Part shown: positions 41,608 to 50,072 of the stretch, piece after piece | Layout of the letters: each line of letters starts with the position of its first letter | Position numbering within the stretch: position 1 is the stretch's first letter | Assembly (NCBI RefSeq): GCF_001708505.1 | Contig: NZ_CP015992.1 | Span: 3,286,001-3,350,000, forward strand | Direction of reading: 5' to 3' | Length of the DNA: 64,000 nt | Source: Pseudomonas sp. TCU-HL1 | GTDB taxonomy: Bacteria > Pseudomonadota > Gammaproteobacteria > Pseudomonadales > Pseudomonadaceae | Notes under the pieces: generated by a model | Databases searched by the model: none | What the model was told of the DNA's origin: nothing | What the model saw: only the letters and a program-made list of their open reading frames with translations | Position numbers and translations under genes: made by a program

Positions 41608-41623
41608 TCGTTTGGCATCTGGC
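41608..41623. promoter_or_regulatory. Shared motif CGTTTGGCATCTGGYG, copy 1
   Basis: The 16-bp sequence lies in the 116-bp gap between the YCF48-like gene and the large subunit, 100-115 bp before the latter's start. The same motif, differing at one base, is at 48593-48608 ahead of the operon's first gene. It suggests an internal promoter or operator. Confidence 0.45.
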
Positions 41624-41624
41624 G

Positions 41625-42590
41625 TCAGGGCTGCGGACGGATGCCGCTCTCCTGCAGCAGCACCCCCGAGGGTCCGAACAGCAGCAGGCCACCGCCGGCC
41701 TGGGGCGCCAGCGCCGCCAGGTTCAGGCGGTCTTCACGGATGGTCGCGGTGAAGTGCCCTACCCCGGGGTCCGACAGGCCCACCAGCCCGCCATTGCCCA
41801 CCAGTGCCACGCGCCCGTCTGGCAGTTGGGCCAGGGCGGTGATGGCCTCGTGGCTGCCACTGTCCAGCTCGCGCCAGCTGTCACCCTGGTCGTCGCTCAG
41901 CAGCACGCGGCCGCTCATGCCGGCGAGCAGTACACGACCATCGCGCAGCCCGAGCCCCGTCCACAGCGAGCCGCTGGCTCCGGTGTCCAGGGTTTCCCAG
42001 GACGAGCCGCCATCACGGGAACGGAAGGCGTTGCCCATTTCGGCGACGATGAACAGGCTGTCCTTCGGGCCGGGAAAGACCTGATTGAGGTGGTAGTCGT
42101 CCCCCTCGGTGCCCACGCTGAGGCGCTGCCAGCTGTGGCCGCCATCGCGGGTCTGCGCGGCATAGCCGTAGGCGCCGGTGACGACGCCGTGCCGGGGATT
42201 CTCGAACCAGACCGAAAGCAGTACCGGCTGGCCCTCCAGGTCCGCCTGCCGGGTCCAGGTCTCGCCGCCATCCTCGCTGTGCAGCAACACGCCACCGTGG
42301 CCAACGGCCCAGCCCTGTCGGGCATCGGTGAAGCTGACGGCGGTGAGCAGGCCATCCACCGGCACGGCCTTGGCTTGCCGCCAGTTCTGGCCATCGTCGG
42401 AGAGCACCACCACGCCGTGGTCGCCCACCGCCGCCAGGCGCTCGCCGGCACGGGCCACCGCCACCAGCGGGGCGCGCTGAGGTGCGGCCAGGGACATGGC
42501 CGGACCGGCATCCTCTTCGGCGTGCGGGCTGCCGCCGCTGGCCAGGATCAGCGCCGCCAGCAACAGGCGCAGGGAGTGAATCGCGAACAT
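41625..42590 (-). CDS. YCF48/BNR-like beta-propeller protein
   Basis: This 321-residue secreted protein (signal peptide cut near PHA, residue 24) has repeated SxDxGxxW blades: LSDDGQNW, SEDGGETW, TRDGGHSW, SRDGGSSW and SDDQGDSW. Such sialidase/BNR or YCF48-type propellers act as assembly factors or ligand-binding scaffolds. In many genomes a similar gene accompanies RND(MMPL), DUF1302 and DUF1329 genes near pathways for hydrophobic compounds, as here. Its gene is 15 nt after the RND gene and just upstream of the TTQ cassette. Confidence 0.82.
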   Translation of the reverse strand: MFAIHSLRLLLAALILASGGSPHAEEDAGPAMSLAAPQRAPLVAVARAGERLAAVGDHGVVVLSDDGQNWRQAKAVPVDGLLTAVSFTDARQGWAVGHGGVLLHSEDGGETWTRQADLEGQPVLLSVWFENPRHGVVTGAYGYAAQTRDGGHSWQRLSVGTEGDDYHLNQVFPGPKDSLFIVAEMGNAFRSRDGGSSWETLDTGASGSLWTGLGLRDGRVLLAGMSGRVLLSDDQGDSWRELDSGSHEAITALAQLPDGRVALVGNGGLVGLSDPGVGHFTATIREDRLNLAALAPQAGGGLLLFGPSGVLLQESGIRPQP

Positions 42591-42605
42591 CGACAGTCCT
42601 CCTCG

Positions 42606-44966
42606 TCAGTGCGCGAGCAGGGGCGCACGTACCGGCCCCCGTCGTGGAATCAGGGTGTCCAGCATCACGGCGATGGCCGGCAGCAGGGTGATGGCCATGA
42701 TCATGTTGACCATGAACATGAAGGTGAGCAGCAGGCCCATGTCGGCCTGGAATTTCAGCGCCGAGAAGGACCAGGTGGCCACGCCGACCGACAACGTCAG
42801 CGCGGTGAACACCGTGGCCACGCCGACTTCCCGCAGACCCTGCTGGAAGGCGTTGACGATGTCCTTCCCCTCGGCCAGGTGCATCTGCAGGCGGTTATAG
42901 ATGTAGAAGGCGTAATCCACGCCTATGCCCACCGCGAGCACCATCACCGGCAGGGTCGCCACGGTCAGGCCGATATCCAGCGCCTTCATGAACCAGTAGC
43001 CGAGGAAGGTGGCCAGCGTCAGCGGCAGGCAACAGGCGACCATCGCCCGCCAGTCGCGGTAGACCAGGAACACCAGCAGCACGATGGTCAGGTAGACGTA
43101 GAGCATCATCGGCAGCTCGGAGGTCTCCACCACTTCGTTGGTGGCGGCCTGCACCCCGGCGTTGCCGCTGGCCAGGCGCACCGTCACCCCATCCAGGGGA
43201 TGCTCGGCGCGATAGCGCTTCACTGCCTGCACCACCTCTTTCAGCGTGCTGGCCTTGTGGTCGGCCAGGTACAGGTTGATCGGCAGCAGCGTGCAGTCCT
43301 CGTTGTACAGGCGCAGGGCCTCGGGGACCTGACGCACCGCCTCGCCGAGTGACGACTCGTCCATCGGCAACGCCGCCCACTTCGGGTTGCCTTCGTTGAC
43401 GCCGGACGCCGACAGCTTGGTCAGTGCCGGCAGCGACTGCGCCGAGAGCACGCTGGGCACGTTGCCCAGGTACCAGGTCAGGCGGTCCACATAGGTCATC
43501 ACGTCGTGCCGGTAGCAGCCGCCTTCGGGGGTTTCCACCGCCACGGTGAAGAGGTCCAGGCCCAGGGCGAAGTGGCTGACCACGCTTTCCACATCCTGGT
43601 TGTAGCGCGACTCCGCACGCAGCTCCGGCGCGCCCGGCAGCACGTGCCCGACATGGCGCCCCTGGCTCTGCCAGACGGCCAGCACCATCAGCCCCAGGCA
43701 CAGCAGGCTGCCGATGGCGGCGTTGCGCGGCTTAGCGATGCGGCCGAGGTGGACCATGGCGCCGTCTCGCCAGGCACGCAGGCGCTCCACCCGGGCCACG
43801 TAGGCGGCGTCGAAGCGGAAGTAGCTGGCCAGCAGCGGCAGCATGATCAGGTTGGTGACGATCTTGTAGGCCACGCCCACCGACGCAGTGATGGCCAGTT
43901 CGCGGATCATCGGGATGGGCACCAGGGCCAGGGTCGCGAAGCCGACGAAGGCGGTGATCAGCGCCAGAGTGCCGGGAATCAGCAGGCCACCGAAGCTGCG
44001 CCGGGCGGCGGTCATGCCGTCGGCGCCGGCACAGACTTCCCGGGAGATGAAGTTGACCTGCTGCACCCCGTGGGACACGCCGATGGCGAACACCAGGAAG
44101 GGCACCAGGATCGCCAGCGGGTCCAGCCCGTACCCCAGCAGGGTCAGGGTGCCGAACTGCCAGACCACCGACACCAGCGAGCAGAACAGCGGCAGGAAGG
44201 TCAGCACCCAGGAGCGCGTGTACCAGTAGACCGCCAGCGCGGTGAGCAGGAAGGCCAGGAAGAAGAAGCCGACGACGCCCCTGGCGCCCGCGCCGATATC
44301 GCCCATCTGCTTGGCGAAGCCGATGATCTGCACGTCGTAGTCGCCATCGGCGAAGCGGGCGCGCACTTCATCTTCCAGTTGCTGGCTGAACGCCAGGTAG
44401 TTCAGGCGCTTGCCGGTCTGCGGGTCCGGGTCCGCCAGTTCGGCCATGACCATGGCACCGGAGTGGTCGTTGGCCACCAGGCTGCCAACGAAACCGCCGA
44501 TCAGCGTGCGCTCGCGAATGCCGGCGATGGCCTTGTCGTCGAGGGTGCCGACGGTGACGTCGCCGCCGACTACGTCCTCGGCCTTCATGCCCTCCTCGGT
44601 GATCTGTACCGCGCGGGTGTTCGGGGTCCAGAGCGAAGTCACGCTGCGCCTGTCGATCCCCGGCATGAAGAACAGCGCCTGGGTGAGGTCATGCAGGCGC
44701 GTCAGTGCCGCCTTGTTCCAGATGTCGCCGTGTCTGGCGTGCAGCACCACGATGATGCGGTTGGCGCCGAACAGCACGTCACGGTACTGGTTGAAGGTCT
44801 TGATGAAGGCGTGCTGCTGCGGCAGCTGTTTGTCGAAGCCGGCCGACATTTCCAGGCGCAGGGCGAACAGCCCCATGACCAGGGTGACGGCGGCCAGCAC
44901 GCCCAGGGTCGCCAGGCGATGACGGAAGAAGAAGCGCTCGAGCGCCCACACGAGTGAAGCCAACAT
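42606..44966 (-). CDS. RND superfamily (MMPL/HpnN-type) transporter
   Basis: This 786-residue protein has 12 predicted membrane segments in the SSD/MMPL arrangement, with two periplasmic domains (about residues 40-220 and 430-620) and charged helix motifs ILVPFLVFAIGVSHGVQ and LAVGIGVDYAFYIYNRL. Unlike MuxB/C it has no adaptor gene. HpnN/MmpL-type exporters move lipids or other hydrophobic molecules across the inner membrane. It lies 83 nt after DUF1302 and 15 nt before the YCF48-like gene. Confidence 0.87.
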   Translation of the reverse strand: MLASLVWALERFFFRHRLATLGVLAAVTLVMGLFALRLEMSAGFDKQLPQQHAFIKTFNQYRDVLFGANRIIVVLHARHGDIWNKAALTRLHDLTQALFFMPGIDRRSVTSLWTPNTRAVQITEEGMKAEDVVGGDVTVGTLDDKAIAGIRERTLIGGFVGSLVANDHSGAMVMAELADPDPQTGKRLNYLAFSQQLEDEVRARFADGDYDVQIIGFAKQMGDIGAGARGVVGFFFLAFLLTALAVYWYTRSWVLTFLPLFCSLVSVVWQFGTLTLLGYGLDPLAILVPFLVFAIGVSHGVQQVNFISREVCAGADGMTAARRSFGGLLIPGTLALITAFVGFATLALVPIPMIRELAITASVGVAYKIVTNLIMLPLLASYFRFDAAYVARVERLRAWRDGAMVHLGRIAKPRNAAIGSLLCLGLMVLAVWQSQGRHVGHVLPGAPELRAESRYNQDVESVVSHFALGLDLFTVAVETPEGGCYRHDVMTYVDRLTWYLGNVPSVLSAQSLPALTKLSASGVNEGNPKWAALPMDESSLGEAVRQVPEALRLYNEDCTLLPINLYLADHKASTLKEVVQAVKRYRAEHPLDGVTVRLASGNAGVQAATNEVVETSELPMMLYVYLTIVLLVFLVYRDWRAMVACCLPLTLATFLGYWFMKALDIGLTVATLPVMVLAVGIGVDYAFYIYNRLQMHLAEGKDIVNAFQQGLREVGVATVFTALTLSVGVATWSFSALKFQADMGLLLTFMFMVNMIMAITLLPAIAVMLDTLIPRRGPVRAPLLAH

Positions 44967-45049
44967 GGAATGCCTCGATTCAACGCAGGCCCCGGCGGCG
45001 CGCCGGGCCGGATTGGCTCCGGCCGACGCGCCCCGAGGCCACCGCTGGG

Positions 45050-46903
45050 TCAGAACGAGTAGGAAAGGCTGCCGGCGAGGAAATCGCGGTCGGCCATCAG
45101 GTTGTTGTCACCGCCGCCCCAGTACTGCACCCACTGCAGGTTGCCCTTCCAGCGGTCGCGGTAGTTGAACAACAGCGAGGTGGTCAGCGACTTGCGCCCC
45201 TCGACGAAGGGCATGGCGTTGGGTGTGGTGCCGTTGACGTCGTGGCTGAAGTCCAGCTGCGGCGTGACGGTGATGCCGGTGCCGAACAGGTCCGGGTAGT
45301 TGATGCCGATCTCGGCCACATAGCCCCAGCTGGTCTTGTCCGGCAGCGAGTAATCCGGCAGGAAGTACGGCGTCTGGCCGGAGGTATCCAGGTCCGGGTA
45401 GTGGGCGACCACGGCCTCGGCCAGGATGAAGCCGTCGGAGGCGCCGAGGCTGCTGGGAATGAAGCCCAGCGGGTCGTTTGCGGAGAAGGTGTAGATGGCG
45501 TTGACGTCGGCCTGCCACTTCTTCTCTTCGACGAAGCCCTTGTGCACCCCGGCGTCGAACACGCTGAACTTGTTGAAGCTGCCGGTGAACGCCTGGCCGA
45601 AGGGCACCGTGGGGTCGATGCCAACGCTGTCGTCGGGTCGGTAGGACAGCTCGCCGGCCACGGCCACCGGCCCCACCATGGTGTTCATCGACAGGCCGAA
45701 CAGGTCCTTGTCCTCGCCGTAGTTGATGAAGAAGTTGTCCACCACCAGGTTGTCCGGGTTGGACAGCGCGGTGTAGCCGACGAAGGGCAGCTTGTCGTGG
45801 TAGCGCTGGTAGTAGAAGCCGAACTCGGTCTCGATGCTCTCCGCGGTCCAGCGCAGGGCCACGCCGTACTGGCCGCTGTTCTTCGCCTCACGCTCGCCCC
45901 CGTAGGGAATGGCCAGCCCGGCGGCTACCAGGGTGGCGTCGTCCAGGCCGCTCACCAGCGGATCGCCACAGTGACCGGTGGGCGTAACGGCGGCGCAGGT
46001 CCCCGCGCCGAGGATGCCGTCCACATACCCGCTGGGGTAATAGATCGGACGCCGCCCCTCCCCCACCACATCCGCCGTGGAGAAGTAGGTGCCCACCGGG
46101 TCCAGGCCGTAGGCGTTCCACTTGAACTGATAGTAGGCCTCCAGGCTCAGGGTGTCGGTAAGTCCGAGGTTGAAGGAGGCCATGGGCGCCGGGATGAACA
46201 CCTCCTTCAGCTGGGTGCCCGGCGTGTGGTACTTGGGCAGGCTGAGGGCGTTGATCTGATTGATGCCGCCGGTGACGAAGATCTCCTCGCCCCAGCTGAT
46301 CACCTGGTTGCCGACCTTGACCTTGGCCGGCATGTCGCCGAGGTCGAAGCCCTTCGCCACCCACAGGTCCAGCAGGTCGAAGCGCTCGGTGGCGTCGCGT
46401 TCGGCCTGGTCGTCCAGTTCGGTGCGGCGCGTGTCGTCCATCTTGAAATCTTTCGCCCAGGCAACGCGCCCCAGGGCGCTCCAGCCATCGCCGAACTTCA
46501 GGCTCAGCTCGTGGGTGCCCTTGATCACATGGGAGAACACGTCGTGCTTGTGGTAGTTCAGGTTGCCGTCGTCGGCGTTGCTGTAGTTGATGTCGGCGTT
46601 GGCGTAGCCGTTACCCCGGTCGAGGTTGTAGAAGCGACCGAGTTCGTTGCGGGTGCCGGTGTTGCACCCGCCGTTGTCGCCGCCCAGCAGGTGGCAGTCC
46701 GGGGACTCCAGACGGGTGGCGAAGCCATAGGAAAGCGTCGAGTCGAAGCTGCCCGAGATGCCGTCCTCGGAGCCAAAGGTGAACGCCTGTCCCTGCTGCG
46801 GCCAGAGCAGCCCGGAAGCCGCCATCACGGCCAGCGCGAGCAGATTGCGGACGCACGGGGTCCCTTGCGGTGTCGGGGTACCGCATTGTTTGTGGTGGTT
46901 CAT
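45050..46903 (-). CDS. DUF1302 family outer-membrane protein
   Basis: This 617-residue protein has a signal peptide (cut near GQA, residue 41) and a long beta-rich sequence ending with phenylalanine (SLSYSF), the hallmark of an outer-membrane barrel. GSEDGISGSFDSTLSYG and NQVISWGEEIFVTGGINQIN are DUF1302 features. ATG 46903 has GGAGAA upstream. Family genes nearly always pair with DUF1329, as here 20 nt away, and occur with catabolic clusters for aromatic or aliphatic compounds. Transport of a hydrophobic substrate is an inference. Confidence 0.87.
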   Translation of the reverse strand: MNHHKQCGTPTPQGTPCVRNLLALAVMAASGLLWPQQGQAFTFGSEDGISGSFDSTLSYGFATRLESPDCHLLGGDNGGCNTGTRNELGRFYNLDRGNGYANADINYSNADDGNLNYHKHDVFSHVIKGTHELSLKFGDGWSALGRVAWAKDFKMDDTRRTELDDQAERDATERFDLLDLWVAKGFDLGDMPAKVKVGNQVISWGEEIFVTGGINQINALSLPKYHTPGTQLKEVFIPAPMASFNLGLTDTLSLEAYYQFKWNAYGLDPVGTYFSTADVVGEGRRPIYYPSGYVDGILGAGTCAAVTPTGHCGDPLVSGLDDATLVAAGLAIPYGGEREAKNSGQYGVALRWTAESIETEFGFYYQRYHDKLPFVGYTALSNPDNLVVDNFFINYGEDKDLFGLSMNTMVGPVAVAGELSYRPDDSVGIDPTVPFGQAFTGSFNKFSVFDAGVHKGFVEEKKWQADVNAIYTFSANDPLGFIPSSLGASDGFILAEAVVAHYPDLDTSGQTPYFLPDYSLPDKTSWGYVAEIGINYPDLFGTGITVTPQLDFSHDVNGTTPNAMPFVEGRKSLTTSLLFNYRDRWKGNLQWVQYWGGGDNNLMADRDFLAGSLSYSF

Positions 46904-46923
46904 CGAGGGGTTCTCCGGTCCGA

Positions 46924-48285
46924 TCAACGCTCGCCGCGACGGCGCAGTTCGCTGGGATTGAACAGGCTGTCGGTAACGCGCCCTTCCAGGCCCGCCGTCA
47001 GGTCGAGGACCTCGCCTTCCTGGGTGAATCCGTCGGCCAGGTAGCGGCGCGCCACCAGGTCATAGCTGACGTACTCGAAACTGGTGCAGGCCTGGATGCC
47101 GGGATCGGCCCACTGGCTGCCTTCCTGCACACGCCAGAGATTGCCCTTGGCGTCGTACATGTCCACGTGCAGCAGGTTCCAACTGTCTTCGTCGAAGAAC
47201 ATCACCCGCTTGGCGAAGGAATGGCGCTTGTCGCTCTTGACGGTCGCCTCGACCACCCAGACACGGTGTTTCTCGTAGCGTTGCACATCGCGGTTCAGGT
47301 AGTCCGCGCCCATCAGGTCCTTGTACTTGTTGGCCTTGTCCACCAGCTTGTAGGAGTTGTAGGGCACCACCATCTCCTTCTTGCCGATCAGCTTGAAGTC
47401 GTAGCGGTCCAGGGCGCCGGTGAACATGTTGATCTGGTCGACGAAGTACAGGCTGTCGCTGCCGGCGACGGGGTTGTCGTAGGCGAAGGACGGCGCGCGG
47501 CGCACCCGACGCTGGCCCGGGAAGTAGATCCAGGCGTCCTGGGGGCGGTCCAGCAGGCTGTGCAGCAGGTACATCTCACCCGCGCGCGACGACGGCGAGA
47601 GCACGTCGTACAGCAGCTTGGCCTCGATGTCGTCGGTATCGGCCGGCGATTTCACGGCCGGGTCGTTATAGGGGTAGTACTCGGTAGCCCACTGTTTCAC
47701 TTCGAAAAGGTCGCCACCCTTCTCCCGCATCAGCAGCGAGAGCTGTGCCCGGCGCGCCTTGGCCATGTAGCGCAGCTTGAAGTTCCACAGCACTTCCACG
47801 CCGTTCTGCGGCATGGGGAACGGCACCGCCGCGCCCACTGCCTGCTCCAGGCGCCAGCCACCGCTGCCGATCCGGCTCTGCCCGGCGTTGGCGCGGGTAC
47901 GCTCGGCCACCTCGGCCGGGACAGCGCAGCTGCGATGGGTCGGGTAGACGTCCAGGCGATAGCCCGGATAGGTCTTGATCAGCGCGGCCTGCCCTTCCGG
48001 CAGTTGCGCCTGGTACTGGGCGACGTTGCTGGCGTCGATGGAGTACAGCGGCTTGTCGGCGCCGAAGGGGTCGCCATGGCCCGGGGACCAGCCGGCCGGC
48101 GGCTTCGTCAGGCCGCCGTCCCAGGCGGGAATGCTGCCATCGGCATTGCCGGCCTTCTCGGCGCCAATGGGGGTGAGGTCGCTGCCGAGGCGGCTCGGGT
48201 CGACGGAAGGAGCGGCCTGCAGGCCAGTCGCGCCGAACAGCGCGCACAGTGCGCCGCCCAGCAAGGAACGCGGGAAGAATCTCAT
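46924..48285 (-). CDS. DUF1329 family protein (LolB-like fold)
   Basis: This 453-residue protein has a signal peptide (cut near LQA, residue 24) and the DUF1329 pattern: LTPIGAEKAGNADGSIPAWDGG at the start and FPGQRRVRRAPSFAYDNPV in the middle. Its fold relates to LolB-type lipid-binding barrels. ATG 48285 has AGGAGAA upstream. It is the first gene of the minus-strand run and is divergent from the AraC-type gene. Confidence 0.88.
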   Translation of the reverse strand: MRFFPRSLLGGALCALFGATGLQAAPSVDPSRLGSDLTPIGAEKAGNADGSIPAWDGGLTKPPAGWSPGHGDPFGADKPLYSIDASNVAQYQAQLPEGQAALIKTYPGYRLDVYPTHRSCAVPAEVAERTRANAGQSRIGSGGWRLEQAVGAAVPFPMPQNGVEVLWNFKLRYMAKARRAQLSLLMREKGGDLFEVKQWATEYYPYNDPAVKSPADTDDIEAKLLYDVLSPSSRAGEMYLLHSLLDRPQDAWIYFPGQRRVRRAPSFAYDNPVAGSDSLYFVDQINMFTGALDRYDFKLIGKKEMVVPYNSYKLVDKANKYKDLMGADYLNRDVQRYEKHRVWVVEATVKSDKRHSFAKRVMFFDEDSWNLLHVDMYDAKGNLWRVQEGSQWADPGIQACTSFEYVSYDLVARRYLADGFTQEGEVLDLTAGLEGRVTDSLFNPSELRRRGER

Positions 48286-48394
48286 GGGGTTCTCCTGAGG
48301 TTTTTGTTGTGATCTTTCAGGAACGCGGCACTCCGCGGACACGAAGGGTCAGCGGGAGGGCGAGGCCCGAGGCATGGAAAGGACGTGCTGCGTG

Positions 48395-48417
48395 AATACC
48401 GGCATCGAGTCGGTATT
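48395..48417. promoter_or_regulatory. Inverted repeat before the DUF1329-led operon
   Basis: AATACCG-N9-CGGTATT is a perfect 7-bp inverted repeat about 110-130 bp upstream of the DUF1329 start. A second pair, GGCCAG-N10-CTGGCC, is at 48499-48520. Both could be operator sites in this 550-bp divergent region. Confidence 0.4.
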
Positions 48418-48592
48418 GGGTGTCGTTGCGGTCATCGAACTGGCCCCGCTAATCTTGTTCTTGTTTGGATGAGCGACCTGCTTGCGCCGGGAAAACAAGG
48501 CCAGTCATCACGACCTGGCCAAAATCTTCAGGCTCACCTGGCAACAAAACTATTGGAACACCGGCGCCAAGGCTTGCCCGCTTGCGCCAGCC

Positions 48593-48608
48593 CGTTTGGC
48601 ATCTGGTG
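48593..48608. promoter_or_regulatory. Shared motif CGTTTGGCATCTGGYG, copy 2
   Basis: This copy differs from 41608-41623 at one of 16 bases and is followed by CCACGAG. It lies about 310 bp before the DUF1329 start and 235 bp before the AraC-type gene. The 48286-48842 gap holds no gene that I can support. Confidence 0.45.
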
Positions 48609-48842
48609 CCACGAGTTTCGCAGAGCGCCAGCACCGGGCAGGCGGCGACCGCCGACAGGGCCACGACACATTGCCCTTCGGCCACGAGCGGAGGATGATC
48701 CGCGCCGGCTGGCTGAGCCGACGAACATCCGCGAGCGGGGGGAACAGGCGCACCTCCAGCACCGACCTGGTCGAGGTGTCCCAAGAGGCATGCCTGGCGA
48801 CGAGGGATCGGCGACGACATAACCAGAAAGGCTGTGGAACAA

Positions 48843-49838
48843 ATGAAACCAGTGCGTACGGTCCTCTCCGAGAATTTCTTCCGCCGCTTCAGCGAAGTCT
48901 TCGCGCCACATCTCGACGCGGTCGGATTGGATACCCGGTTACTGGAAAGACCGGACGTCGAGATACCTGGCGAGCAGTACGTCGCGCTCTGGGAAGCTGC
49001 CGGAACGTCGAACCCCAACATCGGCCTCGTGCTCGGCAACCAGACGGAAGCGGATGATTTCGGCGCGCTCGGACATGCCTTGCACTGCGCCCCCAGCGTC
49101 GAAAAATTCCTGAGGACGCTTCACCAGTTCATCGTAGTCTTCGCACAGGAATCGACGTTCAAGTACGAGACGGACGCCCGCTTCATCTACGTCGACTACC
49201 AGATTTCCGACCCCACCGTCATTCACAGACGGCAGGACGCCGAGTTCGCGATTGCCTCGCTGTTTCGACACATCAACCTGATCACCAATGGCCTGATAAA
49301 GCCCGCTCGCGTCGACTTCGAGCATGACCGGCCAGCTGACCTGTCGGAGCACAAGCATATCTTCCAGTGTCCGCTCTACTTCAATCAGCCCGCGAATCGC
49401 CTTTACCTCCCCATCGAGGCGCTGAAACTACCGGTGTCGCATGGCAACGAGCGCCTGTACAAGGCACTGGAGCCTTACCTCGAAAAGGAGCGCCAGGAGC
49501 GCTATATACCGGACGAACTCCTGCTGCAGATCACCCAGATGATCGCAGCGGACATGAGCAGCGGCGCGCCCTCGCTGGTCGGCATCTGCGAACAGCTGGG
49601 CGTCAGTCGGCGCACGTTGCAGCGTCGCCTCAAGGAACAGGGGATAGAATTTTCGTCGCTGGTGGAAGATGTGCGCCGAGAGTTGGCGCTGGCCTACATG
49701 AAGGATTCGGATTACTCCATGACGGAGATTTCCCTGCTGGTCGGTTATGCCGAATCAGGCTCCTTCACTCGGGCATTCCGGCGCTGGACCGGTCAGTCGC
49801 CGCAACAATACCGCGCCGCCAACCGCTCCCGGCACTGA
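48843..49838 (+). CDS. AraC-family transcriptional regulator
   Basis: This 331-residue regulator has an N-terminal Arabinose_bd-type sensor domain and a C-terminal pair of helix-turn-helix units (SLVGICEQLGVSRRTLQRRL and MTEISLLVGYAESGSFTRAF, about residues 235-325). GTG 48834 is an alternative in-frame start closer to AAAGG. Similar proteins (OruR-like) control amino-acid or amine catabolism. It is divergent from the DUF1329-TTQ run and 234 nt upstream of the FAD oxidase on the same strand, so it could control either or both. Confidence 0.88.
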   Translation: MKPVRTVLSENFFRRFSEVFAPHLDAVGLDTRLLERPDVEIPGEQYVALWEAAGTSNPNIGLVLGNQTEADDFGALGHALHCAPSVEKFLRTLHQFIVVFAQESTFKYETDARFIYVDYQISDPTVIHRRQDAEFAIASLFRHINLITNGLIKPARVDFEHDRPADLSEHKHIFQCPLYFNQPANRLYLPIEALKLPVSHGNERLYKALEPYLEKERQERYIPDELLLQITQMIAADMSSGAPSLVGICEQLGVSRRTLQRRLKEQGIEFSSLVEDVRRELALAYMKDSDYSMTEISLLVGYAESGSFTRAFRRWTGQSPQQYRAANRSRH

Positions 49839-50072
49839 CCCTCCCCAGTCAGGTGCTTGCTCCTGTATCCGGCAAGCACCGGAGCTTCTCCATGGCGTGC
49901 ACTGCTGAAAGTTCTGGCACCCCCTGCCAATTCATCGCTTGAGCAGCCCGCTACCCTGAGTACCGCCTCAATCACACACCTGCCATCCGTTTCCCGCGAG
50001 CCAACTGGACTCCAACGACGTTGCTTTCCCAAGAACATGGCGAAGCCATGCACCAATAAAAAGATCGAAAGC

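Noticed and set aside
48593..48611. TGGCAC...TGCC read on the minus strand as sigma-54 -24/-12
   Set aside because: The spacing between GG and GC is 8 instead of 10, and the related site at 41608 lacks TGGCAC.
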